Below the pieces are notes generated by a model that saw only the letters and a list, made by a program, of their open reading frames with translations, searched no databases and had not been told where the DNA came from. Shown piece after piece: positions 43,285-51,150 of a stretch of 64,000 nucleotides of DNA; the stretch's first letter is position 1, and each line of letters opens with the position of its first letter. The DNA comes from UBA11740 sp049273695. Its GTDB lineage: Bacteria > Acidobacteriota > Blastocatellia > Pyrinomonadales > Pyrinomonadaceae. The position numbers and the translations under genes are program-made. The stretch lies in NCBI GenBank assembly GCA_049273695.1, contig JBASRE010000048.1, positions 62,001 to 126,000 on the forward strand, written 5' to 3'.

Positions 43285-44448
43285 TTAACGCCGGGTGATG
43301 GGACGCTGGGCGTTGTAGCCCGCGGGAACTGGTGGCCTCATTGAGCCATTGCCGGTGTTCAATCCCGCACCTCGGTCGATCAGGTCGCGAAGCTCGTTCG
43401 AGTTCGACGAGGCCTGGAAAGCCATGTCCTTCGAGATGGCGCGTTTGTGAAATAGAGTGGCGAGGCTTTGGTTGAAAGTCTGCATCCCGTGAACGTCCTG
43501 CCCGGTCTGCATCATCGAATAGATCTGGTGGACCTTGTCCTCGCGAATCAGGTTTCTGATTGCCGAGTTGGGGATCAGAATTTCCATCGCCATCGCCCGG
43601 CCGGTGTTATCGGCACGCGGCAACAGCGACTGACAAAGGATGCCTTCGAGCGTTAGCGAAAGCTGAGCCCGAACCTGCGCCTGCTGCATTGCCGGAAACA
43701 CGTCGATGATGCGGTTGATCGTCGAGGCTGCAGAATTCGTATGCAAGGTCGCAAATGTTAAGTGACCCGTCTCCGCAATTCTCAATGCGGACTCAATCGT
43801 CTCGAGATCGCGCATTTCACCGACCAGCACCACGTCAGGATCCTGACGCAACGCGGTTCGCAGCGCTTCTGGAAAACCCTTCGTGTCGGCGTTAACCTCG
43901 CGCTGGTTGACGATGCAACCCTTGTGGTTGTGGAGAAACTCGATCGGGTCTTCGATGGTGAGAATGTGTTCGTGACGTTCGCGATTGATCTTGTCGATCA
44001 TCGCCGCAAGCGTCGTCGATTTGCCAGAGCCGGTCGGGCCGGTCACCAGAATCAAACCGCGCGGCTTCTTGCAGAGCTCCTGGACGACCTGCGGTAGCCC
44101 GAGGTCCTCAAACGACTTGATCTCGTAAGGAATGGCACGGAAGACAGCGCCCACGGCGCCCCGCTGATTGAACAGATTCGCGCGGAAACGCGAGAGGCCT
44201 TTGACGCCAAAGCTGAAGTCCAGCTCGAGGTTCTCTTCGAACCGGTGCTTCTGCGCATCGGTCAGCACAGAGTAGGCGAGCTGCTTCGTCTCTGACGACG
44301 TCAGCGGCCGGTACCCGTCGAGGGGGCGGATGGTTCCGTGAACGCGCACCAATGGCGGCGTGCCAGTGGTGACGTGCAAGTCCGAACCGCCCAGTTCAGA
44401 CAGTTTGCGCAACAGCTCAGAGAGTGAGATTTGCGGAGGATTTTCCAT
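43285..44448 (-). CDS. pilT: Twitching motility retraction ATPase PilT
   Basis: 387 residues. N-terminal PAS-like domain (LRKLSELGGSDLHVTTGTPP), Walker A TGPTGSGKSTTLAAMID, an Asp box (HILTIEDPIEFLHNHKGCIV), Walker B (DPDVVLVGEMRDLETIESAL), the His box (TGHLTFATLHTN) and the PilT hallmark AIRNLIREDKVHQIYSMMQT. It powers pilus retraction. A Gly/Pro/Arg-rich tail ends the protein. Confidence 0.96.
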   Translation of the reverse strand: MENPPQISLSELLRKLSELGGSDLHVTTGTPPLVRVHGTIRPLDGYRPLTSSETKQLAYSVLTDAQKHRFEENLELDFSFGVKGLSRFRANLFNQRGAVGAVFRAIPYEIKSFEDLGLPQVVQELCKKPRGLILVTGPTGSGKSTTLAAMIDKINRERHEHILTIEDPIEFLHNHKGCIVNQREVNADTKGFPEALRTALRQDPDVVLVGEMRDLETIESALRIAETGHLTFATLHTNSAASTINRIIDVFPAMQQAQVRAQLSLTLEGILCQSLLPRADNTGRAMAMEILIPNSAIRNLIREDKVHQIYSMMQTGQDVHGMQTFNQSLATLFHKRAISKDMAFQASSNSNELRDLIDRGAGLNTGNGSMRPPVPAGYNAQRPITRR

Positions 44449-44477
44449 GGGGTTTGTCTTCCTTCTTGAAGATTCGC

Positions 44478-45263
44478 CTACTTCTTCTTGGCCTGAAGTT
44501 CGGCCGGCGCGAACGCGCTGATGAACTTCTCAGCGTCGGCGGCCACTTTGTCGTTATTGCCGGCTGTGCGCGTCGTTAACGCGTAAACCTTGCCGTCAAT
44601 TTCTGCGAAGTAAAAGTTCCAAACTTGGTCGGGTTTCCCGTTGGACGAAGGTGTTTGCGCGATTACCTCAAACACGCGACGCCCCGAAATCTCGCGCTGA
44701 CGATCGTTCACGACCCAGCCGCCGGCACTGACCATGCGGTCGATGACGCTGCGTCTGAGTTCGGTGTGCGACGCCCCGCCAACCATTTTCTTTTGCTCGC
44801 GGCCAAAGGGTTGACTGCCTGTTGTCGGTGCGACCAGGGTCAATGTGGCGCTCGCCTCAGGCCCAGCCGCGGGAGCGATTCGAAAGCTCGAACCCGCGCC
44901 TGTCGAAGCCACCGGCGCCCAACCATTCGGCAGCGCCGCGTTGTTGGCCATCGCGGGAGCGGTGGGTAGCAGCGTCACGGTCGTCGGAATAGTCGCGTGG
45001 TTTCCTAAGACTTTCGGCTCGGTTGGCGCAATTCCATTTCGCCGGGCCAACATCACTGCACGCATCGCGCGCCGGCGAGCGAGCATTGCCTGACGACGCC
45101 GCAGCATTGCTCGATGGCGGCGCCACCACGCACGTGAATGCCGTCGTCGATGTGACGCAGAAGAAAACTGCGCGCGAAGATTATGGGCGGTTGAGCTGAC
45201 CAAAGGGATCATCACAACCAGCGTTGCCAACAGACACAAACCAATTAGTGTGCGACGTAACAT
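44478..45263 (-). CDS. Exported protein of unknown function in the pilus cluster
   Basis: 261 residues from the ATG at 45263, chosen because AAAGGAG lies upstream and a signal peptide follows (MLRRTLIGLCLLATLVVMIP). The frame extends 29 codons further but would overlap pilB. An extremely Arg/Ala-rich segment (RRRHSRAWWRRHRAMLRRRQ, residues about 40-70) precedes a Pro/Ala linker and a C-terminal domain of about 110 residues (VFEVIAQTPSSNGKPDQVWN; FYFAEIDGKVYALTTRTAGN). It lies between pilB and pilT, which suggests a pilus-related or surface role; none is recognised. Confidence 0.72.
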   Translation of the reverse strand: MLRRTLIGLCLLATLVVMIPLVSSTAHNLRAQFSSASHRRRHSRAWWRRHRAMLRRRQAMLARRRAMRAVMLARRNGIAPTEPKVLGNHATIPTTVTLLPTAPAMANNAALPNGWAPVASTGAGSSFRIAPAAGPEASATLTLVAPTTGSQPFGREQKKMVGGASHTELRRSVIDRMVSAGGWVVNDRQREISGRRVFEVIAQTPSSNGKPDQVWNFYFAEIDGKVYALTTRTAGNNDKVAADAEKFISAFAPAELQAKKK

Positions 45264-45276
45264 GTGCCTACTCCTT

Positions 45277-47055
45277 TCACGCCACGGTCTCGCGTACAAC
45301 CTCTTCAACCGTGGTAACGCCACTCTTGATCTTTTGAAGGCCGGATTCACGAAGCGTGATCATTCCGTCCTCAATCGATTTCTTGCGCAATTCAAGCGCC
45401 GAAGCGCCGATCAAAATGAGCTCTCTGATTTCGTCGGTAATCTCCATCACTTCGTACAAACCGATGCGGCCCTTGTAGCCTGTGTCGTTACACGTCGGGC
45501 AACCGCGTCCTTTGTACGTCTTGACCGCCTTAGCTTCGTCAGGCGAGAAGCCGATTTCCACAAGAGCTTCAACCGGGGTGGGCTGTTCTTTCTTGCAGTC
45601 TTTGCAGATTCTGCGAATGAGTCGCTGCGCCTGGATAAGGTTGACGCTGGTGGCGACCAGGAACGGTTCGATACCCATGTTCATGAGGCGGGAGATAGTC
45701 GAGGGAGCATCGTTGGTGTGAAGTGTTGAGAGCACCAAGTGGCCAGTAAGCGCGGCCTTGATCGCGATCTCGGCCGTTTCAAAGTCACGGATTTCGCCGA
45801 CGAGGATGATGTTTGGATCCTGACGCAGGAACGAACGAAGCGCGGCGGCGAAGTTAAGCCCGATCTGCTCTTTCATCTGCACCTGGTTGATACCCGGCAG
45901 ATTGAACTCAACGGGGTCTTCCGCCGTCATGATGTTCGTATCGATCTTGTTCAACGACTGCAGAGCCGAATACAGAGTGTTCGTTTTTCCGCTTCCCGTT
46001 GGTCCCGTTACCAGCACCATGCCGTACGGCTTTGAAATGTTTCGCTGGAATTTGACGAGCGATTCCGGTTCAAAACCGAGGTTCGTCATGTCGAGCATCA
46101 GCTTCTCTTTGTCGAGCAAGCGAAGCACGACTTTTTCGCCGAACAATGTAGGCAGCGTCGAAACGCGAAAATCGAGTTCGCGCGAACGCGACTCGACTTT
46201 TACGCGAATCTTGATGCGGCCATCCTGCGGGAGTCGCTTTTCCGAGATGTCCAGCTTGGACATGATTTTGATACGCGAGATGAGAGCATCACGCATCTTC
46301 AAAGGCGGATGCATCACGTCATACAGCACACCGTCGATGCGGAAGCGTATGCGAAGTTCTTTTTCGTAAGGTTCAACGTGAATGTCCGACGCGCCGCGGC
46401 GCAGGGCATCGACGAGCAGAACGTTCACGAGGCGAACGACCGGCGCGTCCTCGCTCATCCGGGCGAGACTTGAAATATCTATCTCTTCGTTATCTTCAAG
46501 GACGTCAACTTCTTCCGCCAGCGAACTGTGATCGAAATCGAGAGTGTCCAGAGAAACCATGTCGGCATCGGAAAAGCCGTTTCCGTTCGGCATCACTTCG
46601 GCCGTGACCGAGGCCAACTCAATTTCACGCGTCGTGCTGTAATACTTCGAGATTGCCTGCTGCACACTTGCTTCAGCCACCACGACCGGCTCGACGTTCA
46701 GGCCTGTCATAAACTTGATGTCGTCCATCGCGAAGACATTGGTCGGATCGACCATGGCCAGGGTGAGGGTGGCGCCCACGCGAGACAAAGGCAGAACGGA
46801 ATACTTTTGCGCGACTTCCTGCGGAATCAGCCGGAGGACCGAGTCGTCAATGTCGAACAGTTCGAGATTGACAGACGGAATGCCGTATTGCCGCGACAGA
46901 ATGGCCGTGATGGTGTCGTCTGAAACCAGCCCGAGCTTCACAAGATTGAAGCCCAGTCGCCCGCCATGCTCTCGCTGATAATCGAGGGCCTGACGTAGGT
47001 GCTGGGGACTGATCAGATTCTCACGGACGAGAATTTCGCCGAGTTTGGCTGACAT
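45277..47055 (-). CDS. pilB: Type IV pilus assembly ATPase PilB
   Basis: 592 residues. N-terminal GspE/MshE N-domain (MSAKLGEILVRENLISPQHL), a central acidic linker, then the motor: SDIHVEPYEKELRIRFRIDG, Walker A TGPTGSGKTNTLYSALQ, EDPVEFNLPGINQVQM, Walker B DPNIILVGEIRDFETAEIAI and HLVLSTLHTND. A tetracysteine zinc motif (CKDCKK, CPTCNDTG) is present. It drives pilus extension. First gene of the cluster and divergent from lexA. The intervening sequence carries the lexA operator. Confidence 0.96.
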   Translation of the reverse strand: MSAKLGEILVRENLISPQHLRQALDYQREHGGRLGFNLVKLGLVSDDTITAILSRQYGIPSVNLELFDIDDSVLRLIPQEVAQKYSVLPLSRVGATLTLAMVDPTNVFAMDDIKFMTGLNVEPVVVAEASVQQAISKYYSTTREIELASVTAEVMPNGNGFSDADMVSLDTLDFDHSSLAEEVDVLEDNEEIDISSLARMSEDAPVVRLVNVLLVDALRRGASDIHVEPYEKELRIRFRIDGVLYDVMHPPLKMRDALISRIKIMSKLDISEKRLPQDGRIKIRVKVESRSRELDFRVSTLPTLFGEKVVLRLLDKEKLMLDMTNLGFEPESLVKFQRNISKPYGMVLVTGPTGSGKTNTLYSALQSLNKIDTNIMTAEDPVEFNLPGINQVQMKEQIGLNFAAALRSFLRQDPNIILVGEIRDFETAEIAIKAALTGHLVLSTLHTNDAPSTISRLMNMGIEPFLVATSVNLIQAQRLIRRICKDCKKEQPTPVEALVEIGFSPDEAKAVKTYKGRGCPTCNDTGYKGRIGLYEVMEITDEIRELILIGASALELRKKSIEDGMITLRESGLQKIKSGVTTVEEVVRETVA

Positions 47056-47268
47056 TTTGGTGCTTTTTGACTGGGGCTGCTACGTAACTGGTTGAAATTG
47101 GTGAGTTTCCGAACCCGAGAGGGGCGCAGTTATGGCAGAGATGCCATGCCGCCGATGCTAAACACCGTTGGCATTGGCAATCTTAACGTTCAACAGTGGG
47201 GCTGTCAACGAGTTTCTGAAGGGCGCAGGCCAGTCCTAAACTGTGTTCGTGGGAATAGCTGGACAAAT

Positions 47269-47293
47269 GTTCGCCGATATTCGACAATGTTCG
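47269..47293 (+). promoter_or_regulatory. Candidate LexA operator: three TTCG boxes at 10-bp period
   Basis: GTTCG at 47269-47273, ATTCG at 47279-47283 and GTTCG at 47289-47293, all in direct orientation with an exact 10-bp period, ending 26 bp before the lexA start. Nearly the same string occurs upstream of imuB at 49487-49511. LexA normally represses its own gene, which fits an operator here. It is unlike the E. coli palindrome and closer in spirit to the direct-repeat GTTC boxes of alphaproteobacteria. Confidence 0.7.
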
Positions 47294-47319
47294 CGTTCAT
47301 TCAAAGCGATAGGAGATGG

Positions 47320-47934
47320 ATGATGCCGATCACAGCACGCCAGCGACGAATACTCGATTACATCTCGAACTACTTTGAAGCCAATCAGGAGCCACCCACG
47401 ATGGTCGAAATCGGAAGGCAATTCGGAATGACGTCGTTGGCGAGCGTCCATAACGTCTTGTCGATTCTCGAGCGCGAAGGCTTCATTCGCAGGATTCCAA
47501 ACGTGAGTCGCGGAATCGAACTCGTAAAGCAGGAAACCGACGAAAGTAATTTCGAGATACCTTTGCTGGGCATCGTCGCTGCCGGCGCACCGATAGAAGC
47601 AGTTCTAAATCAGGAAACGGTTTGCATTCCGCGCGACATGATGAAAAAGGGCCGCATGTTCGCCTTACGTGTGCGTGGTGATTCGATGATTGACGAACAG
47701 ATTCGCGAAGACGATTTCATTATCTTGCAGTCGCAGCAAACCGCTGACAATGGCCAGACTGTAGTGGCGCTGATTGATGGTAGCGATGCAACCGTCAAGC
47801 GATTTTATAGTGGTAAAAATCACGTGCGGCTTGAAGCTGCAAATCCGCGATACAAACCAATTATTGTTCGGCCGCCTGAGCGATTACAGATTCAGGGAGT
47901 CGTGGTAGGCGTGATTCGAAAATATCAGCAATAA
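47320..47934 (+). CDS. lexA: SOS repressor LexA
   Basis: About 204 residues. AGGAG at 47311-47315 supports the adjacent in-frame ATGs at 47320 and 47323; the frame is open further upstream but would cross the operator. The N-terminal winged helix (MPITARQRRILDYISNYFEA; EPPTMVEIGRQFGMTSLASV) binds DNA. The C-terminal S24 protease has the self-cleavage Ala-Gly in GIVAAGAP, the nucleophile Ser in RVRGDSMIDE and the Lys in SDATVKRFY. RecA-stimulated self-cleavage induces DNA-repair genes; udgX, imuA, imuB and dnaE2 follow. Confidence 0.95.
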   Translation: MMPITARQRRILDYISNYFEANQEPPTMVEIGRQFGMTSLASVHNVLSILEREGFIRRIPNVSRGIELVKQETDESNFEIPLLGIVAAGAPIEAVLNQETVCIPRDMMKKGRMFALRVRGDSMIDEQIREDDFIILQSQQTADNGQTVVALIDGSDATVKRFYSGKNHVRLEAANPRYKPIIVRPPERLQIQGVVVGVIRKYQQ

Positions 47935-47996
47935 ATCCCGACTTGCGGTCCGCACGTGTTCCGCGTGCTGCACGCCGGAGGCGGGCGTACCAACCT

Positions 47997-48641
47997 TTAC
48001 CTGGTCTTTGAGAGGACGCCGGCGACGCGTTTGAGATCGTCAATGAATCGTCGCTTCTCAACGTGGCGGGTTTCGTCGTCAGGCGCACGTAGGATTGAAG
48101 AGGGATGAACTGTCGCCATGAGGTAAGGCGCCAGTGTTGACTCGATGAATTTACCGCGTTGCTTGCTGACTTTGAACCTCGATCCAAGCAGGGCCTGAGC
48201 TGCGGTCGCGCCGAGACAAACGATGACGTTTGGTTTCACCAGATTGATTTCGGCCTCCAGCCAGGGGCGGCACGCAGAGATCTCGCGCGCATTGGGCTTT
48301 TTGTGAATGCGGCGCTTGCCGCGGGGTTCCCATTTGAAATGTTTGACGACATTCGTGACGTAAGTTTTGCGGCGATCGATGCCGGCTTCCTCTAACGCAT
48401 CGTTGAGCAAGCGGCCGGCGGGGCCGACAAACGGATGGCCGGTGAGGTCCTCCTCGTTTCCAGGTTGTTCGCCGACGAACATGACTTCGGCGTGGCGCGC
48501 GCCTTCGCCGAAAACAGTTTGCGTGCCGCGTTCCCAAAGGTCACAGCCTTTGCAGTCGGCAGCGGCTTCGCGGAAGGCTTTCAAGCTCTTCCGCTCCGGA
48601 AAAAAGTCGGCGGCTGAGGTTTCGGATTTGTCCCTGGCCAT
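47997..48641 (-). CDS. udgX: UdgX-type uracil-DNA glycosylase
   Basis: 214 residues. Cluster cysteines ADCKGCDLW, active-site motif MFVGEQPGNEEDLTGHPFVG, TNVVKHFKWEPRGKRRIHKK and C-terminal VHPSSILRAP. The KRRIH loop (His113) is the diagnostic of UdgX, whose loop histidine forms a covalent bond with the abasic sugar after uracil removal. It is divergent from imuA with only 39 bp between them, which places a uracil- or abasic-site-trapping enzyme directly beside the translesion mutasome and suggests shared control. Confidence 0.9.
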   Translation of the reverse strand: MARDKSETSAADFFPERKSLKAFREAAADCKGCDLWERGTQTVFGEGARHAEVMFVGEQPGNEEDLTGHPFVGPAGRLLNDALEEAGIDRRKTYVTNVVKHFKWEPRGKRRIHKKPNAREISACRPWLEAEINLVKPNVIVCLGATAAQALLGSRFKVSKQRGKFIESTLAPYLMATVHPSSILRAPDDETRHVEKRRFIDDLKRVAGVLSKTR

Positions 48642-48680
48642 GAAAGTTTATTTTGCGACGCAGTTACAGTCGGTGCAAAC

Positions 48681-49505
48681 ATGAAAGTCGCGGTTACCAG
48701 GAAAGAACTTGAGTCGGCGCTGCACGATCGTTTCGGAGATGTTTTTGAACGTCACGAGCGAGTGTTGCCAGAGACATTGCCGACCGATATTGTCGAAATT
48801 GACAACGCATTAGGCGGATTCCCGCGGGGAGCAATCACAGAGATTCACGGGGCGCCGTCGTCCGGCCGAACCAGCCTGTTGCTTTCGGCGCTGGCGGCAG
48901 CAACTGCGCGCGAAGAAACCTGCGCGTTGATTGATTGCAACGACACATTCGATCTTTTATGCGCGGCAGAGGCCGGCATCGATTTCAAGCGGCTGCTTTG
49001 GGTCCGTTGTCAGAATAATCTTGAGCGCGCATTTAAAGCTGTGGATCTGGTATCGCATGCCGGAGGGTTTGGGTTTGTCGTCCTTAATCTGTGCGATGTG
49101 CCGGCGAAAGCCGTGCGCCGGATCGTTTCGTCCTGGTGGTTTCGGTTTCGGCGCGTGATTGAAAATACTCCTACGGTGCTACTTGTTCTAACACCGGTCG
49201 CAGCGGTGCGGTCATGTGCGGCTTTAGCTTTAGAGCTGAAGAAGGAAAGAGCAGTGTGGCCCAGCGCGGTGTTAGGCTCTGAAAGTTCCAACCGCGGTTT
49301 CTCAGTCATTTCGGAACAGGGGCGGCATCTTTCACTGGTGCGGCCATTGAATGCGGCCATGCGGGTTAACGGCGCGCCGACGCATTCTCATTTTCTGCAA
49401 GCCATGCAGATTCACGTCAATCGCGAACGGCCGCTGGACTTCCGCTCTGGAGTCATGCGATTTGAGCCCGCTACTCCTCTTGCGATGTTCGCGGATATTC
49501 GCTAA
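48681..49505 (+). CDS. imuA: ImuA, RecA-like mutasome protein
   Basis: 274 residues. RecA-like core beginning at ETLPTDIVEIDNALGGFPRG, with a degenerate Walker A GAPSSGRTSLLLSALAA, then CALIDCNDTFDLLCAAEAGI and GFVVLNLCDVPAKAVRRIVS. It helps localise the error-prone polymerase ImuB-DnaE2. The last codons and stop (ATGTTCGCG... to 49505) overlap the TTCG triple repeat that precedes imuB, so the same bases are coding and apparently regulatory. 38 bp before imuB. Confidence 0.88.
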   Translation: MKVAVTRKELESALHDRFGDVFERHERVLPETLPTDIVEIDNALGGFPRGAITEIHGAPSSGRTSLLLSALAAATAREETCALIDCNDTFDLLCAAEAGIDFKRLLWVRCQNNLERAFKAVDLVSHAGGFGFVVLNLCDVPAKAVRRIVSSWWFRFRRVIENTPTVLLVLTPVAAVRSCAALALELKKERAVWPSAVLGSESSNRGFSVISEQGRHLSLVRPLNAAMRVNGAPTHSHFLQAMQIHVNRERPLDFRSGVMRFEPATPLAMFADIR

Positions 49506-49511
49506 TATTCG
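49487..49511 (+). promoter_or_regulatory. Second TTCG triple repeat, upstream of imuB
   Basis: GTTCG at 49487-49491, ATTCG at 49497-49501 and ATTCG at 49507-49511: the same orientation and exact 10-bp period as the candidate lexA operator. The shared frame is TTCGC-GAT-ATTCG then AAT-TTCGC. It lies across the imuA stop codon and 33-40 bp before the imuB start. Confidence 0.65.
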
Positions 49512-49549
49512 CTTCAGCCTAAGTTAATTCACGCGAAAAGAATGTGGTC

Positions 49550-51010
49550 ATGTTTGCCTGCATTTATGGCCAAAGTGTCTCTAAATTCGAAGCTTCGGCA
49601 TCTGCCGAGGCGGAGAAGACAACCTCTGTCCTGGTTGGTTTGGCCTTCGAATTTTCGCCTTTAGTGGAAGAAACGTCGGCGAACACAGTGCTGCTTGATA
49701 TCGCCGGGCAGGGCCTTTTGTTTGGCGTTCCAAAAGCCGAAGAAGCATCAACCGATGAGATTGAAGCCGCGGGAAACCTGGCGAACGCGATCGCTCAGCG
49801 CGCCTCGGCACTCAATCTGAACATCAGTGTGGCAGTAGCTGTGAACCCCGATGTTGCCATTCACGCCGCGCGGTCCTTCAGCGGCGTAACCGTTGTTCCG
49901 AACGGCGGCGAACTTTCACACCTTCAAGCCCTCTCGATCAAAACCATCGATTGTTCGTTGGTTGAAATCGACGTGAAGCGTGCGCAGGAAATTCAGGAGA
50001 CATTAGCGCTGTGGGGAATTCGCACGTTTGGCGATTTGGCGCGCTTGCCTTTGTCGGGAATCGCCGAACGTTTGGGGCAGGATGGCGTGCAGCTGCAAAA
50101 GCTGGCGCAAGGGAAAACTGATCGTCGTCTGAATCTGGTGCGACCGCCAATCGGTTTCGCGCAGTCCCTCGAATTAGAACATCCCGTCTGTGAGTTGGAA
50201 CCGCTGTCTTTCATTCTTTCGCGTCTCTTGAATCAGCTCTGCGCGAACCTGCACGAGTATGCGTTGGCGACGAATGAATTGAAGATCGAATTTAAGTTAG
50301 AAGACAGGACTCAACATCAGCGCGCGATCACTCTGCCCGTGCCGATGCGGAACCCAAAGACACTTCTGCGTCTGTTGCTGTTTGATATTGAAGCTCGACC
50401 GCCGCAAGCCCCGGTCGTCATGGTCACCATCACCGCTGAACCCGTAAAACCGCGCGCGGCACAAACCGGGTTGTTTATTCCGCTGGCGCCTGAACCGGAG
50501 AAACTGGAAATCACTTTAGCGCGACTGGCAAAGCTGGTGGGCCTCGACAATGTTGGTTCGCCTGAGGTTTTGGATACGCATCGGCCTGATGCTTTTCGCA
50601 TGAAGCGCTTCAAGCTGGACCTTTACCACAGAGGACACAGAGGAAGAAAAACGCAGGCCAGCCGCCAAGATCCACGCGCAAATCCGCAATCCGAAATCCG
50701 CAATTCGCAATTAGTCATGGGCTTCAGAATGTTTCGGCCGGCGTGGCGTGCGGAGGTGCAAACAGAATTCGGAAAACCGACGCGCGTCAGTGCGTGCAGC
50801 GCACAGTCAGCCGGAAGAGTTCGAGGTGTGGTGATCTGCGCCGGCGGCCCCTGGCGCGCGTCGGGAGAGTGGTGGCGTCAAGACGTTTGGGCCAGAGATG
50901 AATGGGACGTAGCCGTAATTGATCCGGCTGCACCCGAAATCGAGATCCTGTGTCGCGTCTATCGAGACTTAGCGAGCGAGCAATGGTTTGTTGCCGGAGT
51001 TTATGACTAG
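49550..51010 (+). CDS. imuB: ImuB, catalytically inactive Y-family polymerase
   Basis: About 486 residues from ATG 49550 (a GTG at 49544 is an alternative). The Y-family fold is visible (TVLLDIAGQGLLFGVPKAEE; TLALWGIRTFGDLARLPLSG; RLGQDGVQLQKLAQGKTDRR), but the N-terminal DxD-type metal-binding residues of active polymerases are absent, as expected for ImuB, an adaptor that binds the clamp and DnaE2. The C-terminal domain (WRASGEWWRQDVWARDEWDV; LASEQWFVAGVYD) is typical. Residues encoded at 50622-50713 are repeat DNA read in frame. A heptamer array starts at the base after the stop. Confidence 0.88.
   Translation: MFACIYGQSVSKFEASASAEAEKTTSVLVGLAFEFSPLVEETSANTVLLDIAGQGLLFGVPKAEEASTDEIEAAGNLANAIAQRASALNLNISVAVAVNPDVAIHAARSFSGVTVVPNGGELSHLQALSIKTIDCSLVEIDVKRAQEIQETLALWGIRTFGDLARLPLSGIAERLGQDGVQLQKLAQGKTDRRLNLVRPPIGFAQSLELEHPVCELEPLSFILSRLLNQLCANLHEYALATNELKIEFKLEDRTQHQRAITLPVPMRNPKTLLRLLLFDIEARPPQAPVVMVTITAEPVKPRAAQTGLFIPLAPEPEKLEITLARLAKLVGLDNVGSPEVLDTHRPDAFRMKRFKLDLYHRGHRGRKTQASRQDPRANPQSEIRNSQLVMGFRMFRPAWRAEVQTEFGKPTRVSACSAQSAGRVRGVVICAGGPWRASGEWWRQDVWARDEWDVAVIDPAAPEIEILCRVYRDLASEQWFVAGVYD
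50622..50713 (+). repeat. Repeat insertion inside imuB
   Basis: Contains ACAGAGGACACAGAGGAAG (9-bp period) followed by five heptamers AATCCGC, AATCCGA, AATCCGC, AATTCGC, AATTAGT (50681-50715). Translated in frame as a short basic insert (HRGHRGRKTQASRQDPRANP...) between conserved ImuB blocks. Confidence 0.75.
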
Positions 51011-51150
51011 CAGTGGGCAGTGGGCAGTGAGCAGTGGGCAGTGAGCAGTGGGCAGTGGGCAGTGAGCAGTGAGCAGTGAGCAGTGAGCAGTGAGCAGTGA
51101 GTAGTGAGTAGTGAGTAGTGAGTAGTGAGTAGTGAGTAGTGAGTAGTGAG
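51011..51150 (+). repeat. Heptamer array, 20 units (CAGTGGG/CAGTGAG/TAGTGAG)
   Basis: Exactly 140 bp, starting at the base after the imuB TAG. Units drift from CAGTGGG to CAGTGAG to TAGTGAG along the array. Its inverse is the array at 51196-51349, so the transcript could fold into a long hairpin with a 45-base loop. Confidence 0.92.

Noticed and set aside
47092..47319. N-terminal extension of LexA
   Set aside because: The upstream in-frame codons cross the TTCG operator, do not resemble LexA, and the RBS lies at 47311.
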